Positions 9,117-17,407 of a stretch of 64,000 nt of DNA are shown in pieces. The stretch is from positions 124,001-188,000 of the forward strand of contig NZ_PRDS01000005.1 in NCBI RefSeq assembly GCF_002927635.1, in the 5' to 3' direction. Made by a program: the position numbers and the translations under genes. Source of the DNA: Albidovulum inexpectatum (GTDB taxonomy: Bacteria; Pseudomonadota; Alphaproteobacteria; Rhodobacterales; Rhodobacteraceae). Each line of letters opens with the position of its first letter. The stretch's first letter is position 1. The notes beneath the pieces were generated by a model. It saw nothing but the letters and a program-made list of their open reading frames with translations, was not told where the DNA came from and did no database searches.

Positions 9117-11306
9117 ATGGATCGTGCCGAAATCGTGCATGAAAATTTCCTGCGCCGTGTTGCGGCCGGCGATCTGCCGCCGGGGCGCTCTCCGGCCGGC
9201 CCTCTAGAGCCTGCGCGGGCGGTAAGCCTTTTCCGGGCGGGTTGCCTGTCGCGGGCGCTTGACCGTCAGGCGCGAGCGATGCAACGCGCGGGACACGGCT
9301 TCTATACGATCGGATCATCGGGGCACGAGGGCATGGCGGCGGTCGCGGCGGCGCTGCGGCCGACCGACATGGCCTTTCTGCATTACCGTGACGCGGCGTT
9401 CCAGATCGCGCGGGCAGATCAGGTGCCCGGCCAGACAATCGCCTGGGACATGCTGTTGTCCTTTGCCTCCTCGGCCGAGGATCCGATCTCGGGCGGGCGG
9501 CACAAGGTCCTGGGCTCAAAGGCCCTGATGATCCCGCCGCAGACCTCGACCATTGCCAGCCACCTGCCCAAGGCGGTAGGGGCGGCCTATGCGATCGGTG
9601 CGGCGCGGCGGCATCGGCCCGAACACCGCGTCATGCCGGATGACGCGATCGTCATGTGCAGCTTCGGCGATGCCTCGGCCAATCATTCGACGGCCCAGGG
9701 GGCCTTCAACGCAGCCCAATGGACGGCCTATCAGGCGATCCCGATGCCGCTGTTGTTCGTCTGCGAGGACAACGGGATCGGCATATCGACCAGGACCCCG
9801 CGGGGATGGATCGCAGCCAGCTTCGCCCACCGCCCGGGCCTGCGCTATTTTGCCTGCGACGGGCTGGATCTCTATGACACCTATCGCGTGGCCTGCGAGG
9901 CAGCCGAGTATGTGCGCAGCCGCCGACGGCCGGCCTTTCTGCACATGCGCACCGTGCGGCTGTACGGCCATGCCGGGGCGGATGTGCCCACCACCTATCT
10001 GTCGCGCGAGGAGGTCGAGGCCGAGGAGGCCAACGATCCGCTTCTGCATTCGGTGCGCCTGTTGCACGAGGCCGGGGTGCTGGAACCGGCCGAGGCGCTG
10101 GAGATCTATCGCGAGACCTGCGAGCGGGTGGCCCGGATCGCCGAAGAGGCCGTCACCCGCCCGCGCCTGAAGACGGCGCGGGAGGTGATGGCAAGTCTCA
10201 TCCCGCCGCCGCGCCCCTGCGCGCCGACGAATGGCCCGTCGCAAGAGGCGCGCGCGGCGGCCTTCGGCGCCGATCTTAAGGCGATGGAGGAGCCGCAGAT
10301 CATGTCGCGGCTGATCAACTGGGCGCTGACCGATCTGATGCTGGAGAATCGCGAGATCGTGCTGATGGGCGAGGATGTCGGCCGCAAGGGCGGGGTCTAT
10401 GGCGTCACCCAGCGGCTGATCCAGCGTTTCGGCGCGGATCGCGTGATCGACACGCTTCTGGACGAACAATCCATCCTGGGCCTCGCGATCGGCATGGCGC
10501 ATAACGGCTTCATCCCGATCCCCGAGATCCAGTTCCTGGCCTATCTGCACAATGCCGAGGACCAGATCCGGGGCGAGGCCGCGACGCTGCCATTCTTCTC
10601 GAACGGGCAATTCGCCAATCCCATGGTCGTGCGGATCGCGGGGCTGGGCTATCAGAAGGGCTTCGGCGGGCATTTCCACAACGACAATTCTGTGGCGGTG
10701 CTGCGCGACATTCCGGGGCTGATCCTGGCCTGTCCCTCGACGGGGGCCGATGCGGTGGGAATGCTGCGCGAATGCGTGCGCCTGGCGCGCGAGGAAAATC
10801 GCGTCGTCGTGTTCCTGGAGCCGATCGCGCTTTACCCGTTGCGCGACCTGCATGAGGAGAAGGACGGGCAGTGGATGTGCCGCTATCCGGCGCCGGGGCA
10901 TCGCATCGCGCTGGGCGAGGTCGGCGTGCATGGTTCGGGGGGCGACATCGCCATCGTGACCTTCGGCAATGGTCACTACCTGTCGCGTCAGGCGCAGCGG
11001 CGGCTGCGCGATGCGGGCGTGGAGGCGCGCGTGATCGACCTTCGCTGGCTCTCGCCCCTGCCCGAAGCGGCATTGCTGCGTGCCGTGGAGGGCGCGAAGC
11101 GGATCCTGATCGTGGACGAGACGCGCCGCTCGGGCGGGGTGGCCGAGGCGCTGATGGCACTCTTTGCCGAACATGGCCGCGCACCGGTTGCGCGGCTCGT
11201 GGCCGAGGACAGCTTCATCGCCACCGGCCCGGCCTATGCCGCCACGATGCCATCGGCGGATGGCATCGTGCAGGCGGCGCTGGCGATGGTGGAGGGCGCG
11301 CGATGA
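9117..11306 (+). CDS. Fused E1 alpha-beta thiamine-diphosphate 2-oxoacid dehydrogenase
   Basis: One 729-residue chain carries both halves of a pyruvate/branched-chain type E1. The alpha part covers about residues 40-370 with the ThDP motif FGDASANHSTAQGAFN. The beta part, about 395-729, has EDVGRKGGVYGVT and the FHNDNS block. Such an E1 decarboxylates a 2-oxoacid and reductively acylates lipoyl-E2. Between gcdH and the aminoadipate-semialdehyde dehydrogenase, the likely substrate is 2-oxoadipate, giving glutaryl-CoA; this is inference. No E2 or E3 gene is in the window. Its stop overlaps the next start (ATGA). Confidence 0.85.
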   Translation: MDRAEIVHENFLRRVAAGDLPPGRSPAGPLEPARAVSLFRAGCLSRALDRQARAMQRAGHGFYTIGSSGHEGMAAVAAALRPTDMAFLHYRDAAFQIARADQVPGQTIAWDMLLSFASSAEDPISGGRHKVLGSKALMIPPQTSTIASHLPKAVGAAYAIGAARRHRPEHRVMPDDAIVMCSFGDASANHSTAQGAFNAAQWTAYQAIPMPLLFVCEDNGIGISTRTPRGWIAASFAHRPGLRYFACDGLDLYDTYRVACEAAEYVRSRRRPAFLHMRTVRLYGHAGADVPTTYLSREEVEAEEANDPLLHSVRLLHEAGVLEPAEALEIYRETCERVARIAEEAVTRPRLKTAREVMASLIPPPRPCAPTNGPSQEARAAAFGADLKAMEEPQIMSRLINWALTDLMLENREIVLMGEDVGRKGGVYGVTQRLIQRFGADRVIDTLLDEQSILGLAIGMAHNGFIPIPEIQFLAYLHNAEDQIRGEAATLPFFSNGQFANPMVVRIAGLGYQKGFGGHFHNDNSVAVLRDIPGLILACPSTGADAVGMLRECVRLAREENRVVVFLEPIALYPLRDLHEEKDGQWMCRYPAPGHRIALGEVGVHGSGGDIAIVTFGNGHYLSRQAQRRLRDAGVEARVIDLRWLSPLPEAALLRAVEGAKRILIVDETRRSGGVAEALMALFAEHGRAPVARLVAEDSFIATGPAYAATMPSADGIVQAALAMVEGAR

Positions 11307-13840
11307 TCACCGCGGTTGTCGTCTGTCCGGGCCGCGGCACCTATGGTCAGGCCGAACTGGGCTGGCTGAGGCGCCACTTTCCGGACAAGGGCCTGCTGTC
11401 GCGGTTCGACGCGATCCGGCAGGCCGAGGGACAGGAGCGGCTGACCGCGCTTGACGGGGCGGCGAGCTTTTCCGTCGACCGTCATACGCGGGGCGACAAT
11501 GCATCGGCGCTGATCTACGCGGCAAGCCTTGGCGACTTCCTGTCGATCGACCGGGCGCGGATCCGCGTCGTGGCGGTCACCGGCAATTCCATGGGCTGGT
11601 ATACGGCGCTGGCCTGTGCCGGGGCGGTCACGGCCGAAAACGGCTTTCGGATTGCCAACACGATGGGCCGCCTGATGCAGCAGGCGATGATCGGCGGGCA
11701 GGCCGTGCATCCGCATATGGGGCAGGACTGGCGGCCCGATCCCGCGCGGAAGGCGGCGCTGCTGGATCTGGTGGCGCGGATCGATGCGCGCGAAGGTCAC
11801 ACGCTGGCGCTGTCAATCGATCTGGGCGGCATGCTGGTCGTGGCGGGGAACGAGGCCGGTCTGCGCGCCTTCGAGGCCGAGGTCACGCCCGAACAGGGCC
11901 GCTTTCCGATGCGGCTGGTCAATCACGCGGCCTTTCACACCGATCTTCGGGCGCCGGTGGCCGAACGCGGACGCGCGCTGTTGCCGCCATCGCTGTTCGG
12001 CCAGCCCGGCCTGCCCATGATTGACGGGCGCGGCGCAATCTGGTGGCCGCAGGCCACCGACAGGCAGGCGCTGTGGGACTATACTCTGGGCCATCAGGTG
12101 GTGCGGCCCTATGACTTCACCCAAGCGATCCGGGTCGCGGCGCGGGAATTCGCGCCCGACCTGTTCATCGTCACCGGGCCGGGCACGACGCTGGGCGGGG
12201 CGGTCGCGCAGTCGCTGATCCTGGCCAACTGGCGGGGTATGGGCTGCAAGGCGGATTTCATGGCGCGGCAATCGCGCGCGCCGGTGCTGGCCGCGATGGG
12301 AATGACCGACCAGCGCGCAATGGTACACAGGGAGACTGACATGACCCATTCCGACGTTCTGAAAGCGGCCGGGTTCAGCGAGGCCGAACTGACGGGCGGC
12401 GATCTGGCTGTCCATTCGCCAATCGACGGGGCCGAGGTGGCGCGCGTGCGCCAGACCGACCCGGCCGAGATGCCCGGCGTGATCGCGCGGGCGCAGGCCG
12501 CATTCCGCGCCTGGCGCGAGGTTCCCGCGCCGCGTCGGGGCGAGCTGGTTCGGCTTCTGGGCGAGGAGCTGCGCGCGGCCAAGGCCGAACTGGGCGCGGT
12601 GGTGACGCTGGAGGCGGGCAAGATCACCTCCGAGGGGCTGGGCGAAGTCCAGGAGATGATCGACATCTGCGACTTTGCCGTGGGCCTCTCGCGCCAGCTT
12701 TACGGCCTGACCATCGCCTCGGAACGTCCCGGTCACCGGATGATGGAGACCTGGCATCCGATGGGGCCGTGCGCGGTGATCACCGCCTTCAATTTCCCTG
12801 TCGCGGTCTGGTCGTGGAACGCGGCGCTGGCGCTGGTCTGCGGCGATCCGGTGATCTGGAAGCCGTCGGAAAAGACGCCGCTGACGGCGATGGCCACGAT
12901 GAAGATCATGGAGCGCGCGCTGAAACGCTTTGGCGACGCGCCCGAGGGGCTTGTCCAGCTGGTCATCGGCGGCCCGGCGATCGGCGAGGCGCTGGTGGAC
13001 AGCCGCGACGTGCCGATCGTCTCGGCCACCGGATCCTGCCGGATGGGGGCGATCGTCGGGCCGCGCGTGGCGCAGCGCTTCGGCCGTTCGATCCTCGAGC
13101 TTGGCGGAAACAACGCCATGATCGTGGCGCCCTCGGCGGATCTGGACATGGCGGTGCGGGCGATCGTGTTCTCGGCCGTCGGCACGGCGGGACAGCGCTG
13201 CACCTCGCTGCGCCGGCTGATCGCGCATCATTCGATCCGCGACGAGCTGGTTTCGCGCCTGAAGGCGGCCTATGCCAGCCTGCCCATCGGCGACCCGCGG
13301 CAGGCGCGCACGCTGGTCGGGCCGCTGATCGACCATGCCGCGCGCGACCGGATGCAGGCGGCGCTGGAGCAGGCGGGCAAGGAGGGTGGAAGGGTTCACG
13401 GCGGCCGAAGCGTTGCCGAGGGCGTGCCGCAGGGCGGGGCCTATGCCGAGCCGGCGATCGTCGAGATGCCGGAGCAGACGGCCATCGTGCGCACCGAGAC
13501 CTTCGCGCCGATCCTCTATGTGATGGGCTACGAGAGGCTGGAGGAGGCCATCGCGATGCAGAACGATGTGCCGCAGGGCCTGTCGTCCTGCATCTTCACG
13601 CTGAACCTGCGTGAGGCGGAGACCTTCCTGTCGGCCGTGGGCTCCGACTGCGGCATCGCCAATGTCAATATCGGCCCCTCGGGGGCCGAGATCGGCGGCG
13701 CCTTCGGCGGCGAGAAGGAGACCGGCGGCGGCCGCGAATCCGGCTCGGATGCGTGGAAGGCCTACATGCGGCGCCAGACCAACACGATCAACTATTCGGC
13801 CGAGCTGCCGCTGGCGCAGGGAGTCAAGTTCGACATCTGA
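11303..13840 (+). CDS. In-frame fusion: FabD-like acyltransferase domain + aminoadipate-semialdehyde dehydrogenase
   Basis: A single open frame of 845 residues. Residues 1-345 resemble malonyl-CoA:ACP transacylases: PGRGTYGQAELGW at the N-terminus, nucleophile motif GNSMGWY, and a histidine in NHAAFHTD. Residues 347-845 are a complete ALDH7-type dehydrogenase. No stop separates them; the junction reads MVHRETDMTHSDV. A good ribosome site and ATG at 12341 allow the dehydrogenase also to be made alone. Either this is a true fusion or the acyltransferase gene has lost its own stop. What the acyltransferase part transfers is unknown. Confidence 0.75.
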   Translation: MITAVVVCPGRGTYGQAELGWLRRHFPDKGLLSRFDAIRQAEGQERLTALDGAASFSVDRHTRGDNASALIYAASLGDFLSIDRARIRVVAVTGNSMGWYTALACAGAVTAENGFRIANTMGRLMQQAMIGGQAVHPHMGQDWRPDPARKAALLDLVARIDAREGHTLALSIDLGGMLVVAGNEAGLRAFEAEVTPEQGRFPMRLVNHAAFHTDLRAPVAERGRALLPPSLFGQPGLPMIDGRGAIWWPQATDRQALWDYTLGHQVVRPYDFTQAIRVAAREFAPDLFIVTGPGTTLGGAVAQSLILANWRGMGCKADFMARQSRAPVLAAMGMTDQRAMVHRETDMTHSDVLKAAGFSEAELTGGDLAVHSPIDGAEVARVRQTDPAEMPGVIARAQAAFRAWREVPAPRRGELVRLLGEELRAAKAELGAVVTLEAGKITSEGLGEVQEMIDICDFAVGLSRQLYGLTIASERPGHRMMETWHPMGPCAVITAFNFPVAVWSWNAALALVCGDPVIWKPSEKTPLTAMATMKIMERALKRFGDAPEGLVQLVIGGPAIGEALVDSRDVPIVSATGSCRMGAIVGPRVAQRFGRSILELGGNNAMIVAPSADLDMAVRAIVFSAVGTAGQRCTSLRRLIAHHSIRDELVSRLKAAYASLPIGDPRQARTLVGPLIDHAARDRMQAALEQAGKEGGRVHGGRSVAEGVPQGGAYAEPAIVEMPEQTAIVRTETFAPILYVMGYERLEEAIAMQNDVPQGLSSCIFTLNLREAETFLSAVGSDCGIANVNIGPSGAEIGGAFGGEKETGGGRESGSDAWKAYMRRQTNTINYSAELPLAQGVKFDI
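12341..13840 (+). CDS. amaB: L-aminoadipate-semialdehyde (piperideine-6-carboxylate) dehydrogenase, internal-start form
   Basis: ALDH7/antiquitin-type enzyme that oxidises 2-aminoadipate 6-semialdehyde (in equilibrium with piperideine-6-carboxylate) to 2-aminoadipate with NAD+. The catalytic cysteine is in GTAGQRCTSL and the glutamate in LELGGNNAMI. The C-terminal ETGGGRESGSDAWKAYMRR is diagnostic of ALDH7. From the ATG at 12341 the product is 499 residues, the family's normal length. AGGGAG lies 7 nt upstream, which argues for independent initiation inside the larger frame. Sits between the E1 and the lysine 6-dehydrogenase-like gene. Confidence 0.85.
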   Translation: MTHSDVLKAAGFSEAELTGGDLAVHSPIDGAEVARVRQTDPAEMPGVIARAQAAFRAWREVPAPRRGELVRLLGEELRAAKAELGAVVTLEAGKITSEGLGEVQEMIDICDFAVGLSRQLYGLTIASERPGHRMMETWHPMGPCAVITAFNFPVAVWSWNAALALVCGDPVIWKPSEKTPLTAMATMKIMERALKRFGDAPEGLVQLVIGGPAIGEALVDSRDVPIVSATGSCRMGAIVGPRVAQRFGRSILELGGNNAMIVAPSADLDMAVRAIVFSAVGTAGQRCTSLRRLIAHHSIRDELVSRLKAAYASLPIGDPRQARTLVGPLIDHAARDRMQAALEQAGKEGGRVHGGRSVAEGVPQGGAYAEPAIVEMPEQTAIVRTETFAPILYVMGYERLEEAIAMQNDVPQGLSSCIFTLNLREAETFLSAVGSDCGIANVNIGPSGAEIGGAFGGEKETGGGRESGSDAWKAYMRRQTNTINYSAELPLAQGVKFDI

Positions 13841-13847
13841 GCGCCCC

Positions 13848-13893
13848 GGCCCGGCCGGCTGCCGCCGCAATCGGCAGTTCGACCGGCCGGGCC
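13848..13893 (+). terminator. Large intercistronic hairpin after the aminoadipate-semialdehyde dehydrogenase
   Basis: GGCCCGGCCGG at 13848-13858 pairs perfectly with CCGGCCGGGCC at 13883-13893, and CTGCCG/CGGCAG pair inside it. It starts 7 nt after the stop and is followed by an AT-richer stretch (CATATTT). It could be a terminator, attenuator or mRNA-stabilising element between this gene and the next. Confidence 0.55.
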
Positions 13894-13996
13894 GGCATAT
13901 TTCTGCGAAACGCCTTTCACATCGACGTATTGATACGCGATTTCGGCGGGCCAAGCCGTGATTCTGCCGAAGCAATGAACAATGTGGGAGGCAGTG

Positions 13997-15073
13997 ATGT
14001 CATTCGACAGGATCGCGGTTCTCGGTCTTGGCAAGGTCGGTCATCTGGCCGCCGAGCTGCTGGCCGAAGCCGGTTTTCAGGTGACCGGAATCGATGCGCG
14101 CGCGCTGGAAGACGCGCCGTTTCCGACGCGGCAGGCCGAGCTGACGGAAAATCCGGAGCAGCTTCTGAAGGACCAGCAGGCGGTGCTGTCGTGTCTGCCC
14201 TATCACCTGAACAAGCGCATCAGCAGTGCGGCGCATGCGTTGGGCGCTCATTATTTCGACCTGACCGAAGATGTGCCGACGACGAAGCATATCCGTGAGC
14301 TTGCAGGGACCGCGAAGGGCATCATGGCGCCGCAATGCGGCCTGGCCCCCGGTTTCGTCGGCATCGTCGGCGCCCATCTGGCCGAGATGTTCGAGCGTGT
14401 CCGCTCGATCCGGCTGCGCGTGGGCGCGCTGCCGCAGAACCCGACGGGGCTGCTGGGTTATGCCTTCAACTGGTCGCCCGAAGGCGTCGTGAACGAATAT
14501 CTCAACGATTGCGAGGTGATCGAGGAGGGCGTGCACAAGACCGTCTCGGCCATGGAATGGATCGAGCAGATCTATATCGACGGCGTGCATCTGGAGGCCT
14601 TTACCACCTCGGGCGGTCTGGGGACGATGTGCGAAACCTATGCCGGTCGGGTCGAGAATCTCGATTACAAGACGATGCGCTATCCCGGCCATGTGCAGCT
14701 GATGAACTTCTTCTTTCACGAACTGCTGATGCGCGAAAACCGCGATCTGGCCGGGCGCATCCTGACCCATGCCAAGCCGCCGGTGGACGAGGATGTCGTC
14801 TATGTCCATGTCGCCGCCGAGGGCTGGTCCGCCGGTCAATTGCTGCGCAAGGAATTCGTCCGCTCTTACTATCCGTTGGAAATCCGGGGAAAACGACGCA
14901 CGGCGATCGCCTGGACCACCTCGGCCTCGGTCGTGGCGGTGATCGAGATGGTGCGCGAGGGTATTCTGCCCCAGCGGGGTTTCCTGAAACAGGAAGAGAT
15001 TCCGCTGGATCCATTCCTGGCGACGCGAACGGGGCAATACTACGTGACAGGCCACAGGGGCAGGAACGCGTGA
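13997..15073 (+). CDS. Saccharopine dehydrogenase-fold enzyme, probable L-lysine 6-dehydrogenase
   Basis: 358 residues with an N-terminal Rossmann fold (VLGLGKVGHLAAELLAEAG) and a saccharopine-dehydrogenase catalytic domain (CGLAPGFVG, TTSGGLGTMCETY). It is shorter than LYS9-type saccharopine dehydrogenases (about 450) and near lysine 6-dehydrogenases (about 385). No lysine-ketoglutarate reductase is adjacent. I infer oxidation of the lysine epsilon-amino group to give piperideine-6-carboxylate, the substrate of the preceding enzyme. Start MSFDRIAV has GGGAGG upstream. A saccharopine-cleaving role remains possible. Confidence 0.8.
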   Translation: MSFDRIAVLGLGKVGHLAAELLAEAGFQVTGIDARALEDAPFPTRQAELTENPEQLLKDQQAVLSCLPYHLNKRISSAAHALGAHYFDLTEDVPTTKHIRELAGTAKGIMAPQCGLAPGFVGIVGAHLAEMFERVRSIRLRVGALPQNPTGLLGYAFNWSPEGVVNEYLNDCEVIEEGVHKTVSAMEWIEQIYIDGVHLEAFTTSGGLGTMCETYAGRVENLDYKTMRYPGHVQLMNFFFHELLMRENRDLAGRILTHAKPPVDEDVVYVHVAAEGWSAGQLLRKEFVRSYYPLEIRGKRRTAIAWTTSASVVAVIEMVREGILPQRGFLKQEEIPLDPFLATRTGQYYVTGHRGRNA

Positions 15074-15091
15074 CCCCGGGCTGGCGTGGGG

Positions 15092-16093
15092 CTAGTAGAC
15101 CCGCGCCACCACGTAATCGGCCAGATCGGTCAGGATGTCCCGGATTTCGTGCGCGGGCAGGGCGGACAGGGCGCCCTTGGCACGGTCGGCCCAGGACAAT
15201 GCCGTGTCCCGCGTGGATTCGAGCGTACCGTGCCGCCGCATCAGTTCGAGAGCGTGTTCCAGGTCGCCTTCGCGCTGGTCGCCCCTTTCGATGACGCGGG
15301 ACCAGAAGGCGCGTTCTTCGGCATCGGCGCGGGTCACGGCACGGATGACGGGCAGGGTCAGCTTGCGTTCGCGGAAATCGTCGCCGACATTCTTGCCGAT
15401 CACCTCGCTCGCGCCGCCGTAATCCAGTAGGTCGTCCACGATCTGGAAGGCGATGCCCAGGGCGTCGCCATAGGTGAACAGGGCCTTGACCTGATCCTCG
15501 GGCGCACCGGCGATAACGCCGCCGACCTCGGTCGCGGCGGAAAACAGCGCGGCGGTCTTGCCGCGGATCACTTTCAGATAGATCGATTCGTCAGTGCGCA
15601 GGTCCTGTGCGGCGCTCAGCTGCAGAACCTCGCCCTCGGCAATCGTGGCCGAGGCATTGGCAAGAATGTCCAGAACCCGCAGGCTGCCGGTCTCGACCAT
15701 CAGCTGGAACGACCGCGCGAACAGATAGTCGCCCACCAGGACCGAGGACTTGTTGTCCCACAGCAGATTCGCGGTGGGCCGCCCACGCCGCTGGCGGCTT
15801 TCGTCCACCACATCGTCATGCAGCAGCGTCGCCGTGTGGATGAATTCGACCGTCGCGGCCAGGCGGATGTGGTGGTCGCCCGTGTAGCCAAGCATTCGCG
15901 CCGCCGCGAGCGTCAGCATCGGCCGCAGCCGCTTGCCTCCGGCCTCGACCAGGTGGGCGGTCACCTCGGGAATGCGCGGCGCATGTTCCGATGCCATGCG
16001 TTCGCGGATAAGTGCGTTCACGGCGGCCATTTCGGGCGCCAGCAGGGCGCCGAGGCGATCGAACGGTTTGGTCGCGGTCTGGTCCAGGCTCAT
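15092..16093 (-). CDS. ispB: Polyprenyl diphosphate synthase (octa/decaprenyl type)
   Basis: Condenses isopentenyl units on farnesyl or geranylgeranyl diphosphate to the long side chain of ubiquinone (decaprenyl in most alphaproteobacteria). Both aspartate-rich motifs are present: LLHDDVVDESRQRRG and QIVDDLLDY; GGKRLRPML is the N-terminal family signature. 333 residues from the start MSLDQTATK. The open frame extends further upstream, but that part overlaps the divergent DUF2007 gene. Convergent with the lysine 6-dehydrogenase-like gene, 18 bp apart. Exact chain length cannot be read from sequence. Confidence 0.93.
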   Translation of the reverse strand: MSLDQTATKPFDRLGALLAPEMAAVNALIRERMASEHAPRIPEVTAHLVEAGGKRLRPMLTLAAARMLGYTGDHHIRLAATVEFIHTATLLHDDVVDESRQRRGRPTANLLWDNKSSVLVGDYLFARSFQLMVETGSLRVLDILANASATIAEGEVLQLSAAQDLRTDESIYLKVIRGKTAALFSAATEVGGVIAGAPEDQVKALFTYGDALGIAFQIVDDLLDYGGASEVIGKNVGDDFRERKLTLPVIRAVTRADAEERAFWSRVIERGDQREGDLEHALELMRRHGTLESTRDTALSWADRAKGALSALPAHEIRDILTDLADYVVARVY

Positions 16094-16147
16094 TGCGGCG
16101 TTGTCCTTGCTCGACAAACCCGGGGGTTGGTCCTTATGTGTCGAAGC

Positions 16148-16363
16148 ATGAAAGAGCTCATCAGAACCAATGACCCGACGGTGATCGCATATGTGACGGC
16201 CCTGCTCGACGCGCAGGGTATAGCCAGCTTTCAGATGGACGTCCACATGAGCGTGCTGGAAGGGTCGATAGGCATTTTGCCGCGCCGGCTGATGGTCGCG
16301 GACCGGGATCTGTTCATGGCGCGGTCGATCCTGCGCGACGCGGGCGTCGAGATGGGCGAGTGA
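16148..16363 (+). CDS. DUF2007 family small protein
   Basis: 71 residues starting MKELIRTNDPTVIAYV and containing GSIGILPRRLMVADRD, the pattern of DUF2007 (putative signal-transducing) proteins of unknown function. Divergent from the polyprenyl synthase with 54 bp between starts. One nucleotide separates its stop from the downstream methyltransferase start, so the two are very likely cotranscribed. Confidence 0.8.
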   Translation: MKELIRTNDPTVIAYVTALLDAQGIASFQMDVHMSVLEGSIGILPRRLMVADRDLFMARSILRDAGVEMGE

Positions 16364-16364
16364 G

Positions 16365-17129
16365 ATGTTCGCCGAAGACGATCTGACCTGCGATCATTTC
16401 CTGAATGGCAGGCTGCAGATCCTTCAGCCGCGGCAGGGTTATCGAGCGGCGATGGACCCCGTGTTCCTGGCGGCTGCCGTTCCTGCCCGGCCGGGCCAAA
16501 CTGTGCTCGAGTTGGGCTGTGGGGTCGGCGTGGCCTCGCTATGCCTTGGCGCCCGGGTGCCCGACCTTGGTCTTGTCGGGCTGGAGTTGCAGCCCGACTA
16601 CGCCTCACTTGCCCGCCGCAACGCCGAAGCGGCGGGCATGACCCTGGAGGTCGTCGAGGGCGACCTGTCCTCGCCACCGCCCGAACTGCGTGCAAGAAGT
16701 TTCGATCACGTGATGGCCAACCCGCCATATTATCCGCCAGGCGGCGGCACGCCCGCCAGCGATCGCGGGCGCGAACGATCCCTGCGTGAGGAAACACCGC
16801 TGGCGCAATGGGTCCAGACCGCGATTCGCCGTTTGCGATCTGGCGGATGGATGACCTTCATTCAGTCGGCTGACCGGTTGCCGGATCTGATGGCGGGACT
16901 CGATCGTAGAATGGGCGACATCCGGGTGCTTCCGCTGGCCCCGCGCATCGGGCGCGAGGCAAGGCGGGTGATCGTTCAGGCGCGCAAGGGTGGGCGCGGT
17001 CCATTCCGGCTGCTGGCGCCGTTCATAGTGCACGATGGACCGGTTCATCTGCGTGACGCCGAAGACCTGACCGATGCGGCCCGCGCGGTCGTCCGCGACG
17101 GCGCGGCCTTGCCGCTTGCCGCGCAATAG
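16365..17129 (+). CDS. tRNA1(Val) adenine-37 N6-methyltransferase-like enzyme (TrmN6 family)
   Basis: 254-residue class I SAM methyltransferase. The SAM loop reads VLELGCGVGVASLCL (about residues 46-60), and the amino-methylating motif NPPY occurs in DHVMANPPYYPPG. The N-terminal DLTCDHFLNGRLQILQPRQG is typical of the YfiC/TrmN6 group, which methylates N6 of A37 in tRNA1(Val). The target is assigned by family only. Directly follows the DUF2007 gene. Confidence 0.85.
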   Translation: MFAEDDLTCDHFLNGRLQILQPRQGYRAAMDPVFLAAAVPARPGQTVLELGCGVGVASLCLGARVPDLGLVGLELQPDYASLARRNAEAAGMTLEVVEGDLSSPPPELRARSFDHVMANPPYYPPGGGTPASDRGRERSLREETPLAQWVQTAIRRLRSGGWMTFIQSADRLPDLMAGLDRRMGDIRVLPLAPRIGREARRVIVQARKGGRGPFRLLAPFIVHDGPVHLRDAEDLTDAARAVVRDGAALPLAAQ

Positions 17130-17239
17130 GCGGGGTCATGCCGGGGTACGAAAATCGTTCAAACTTGCAACCGATCCCGCGTGACACGACTCATGTTCTG
17201 TGGTCTCCTTGAACCGAGTTCACAGGAGAGGAGAGGCCT

Positions 17240-17407
17240 ATGTCGCTTGGATCGCACCTGCAGGAACTTCGCAAGAAGCACCAGCACCTTTCGGAAGCCG
17301 TCGAGAAGGCCCAGCGCCAGCCTGGCTATGACGAACTGGCAATTGCCGAAATGAAGAAGAAGAAACTTCGCCTGAAGGAAGAGATCACGCGGCTCAGTCA
17401 AGCCTGA
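17240..17407 (+). CDS. YdcH-like small coiled-coil protein (DUF465)
   Basis: 55 residues, MSLGSHLQELRKKHQHLSEA onward, highly charged and predicted helical with heptad-like spacing, matching the short DUF465/YdcH family of unknown function. A strong purine-rich ribosome site (AGGAGAGGAGAGG) precedes the ATG. The last 14 nt overlap the convergent EamA gene. Confidence 0.85.
   Translation: MSLGSHLQELRKKHQHLSEAVEKAQRQPGYDELAIAEMKKKKLRLKEEITRLSQA

Noticed and set aside
11813-13975. 720-residue minus-strand open frame opposite the acyltransferase/ALDH7 gene
   Set aside because: No domain or signal; it mirrors a well-supported gene, and long antisense frames are common in GC-rich DNA.
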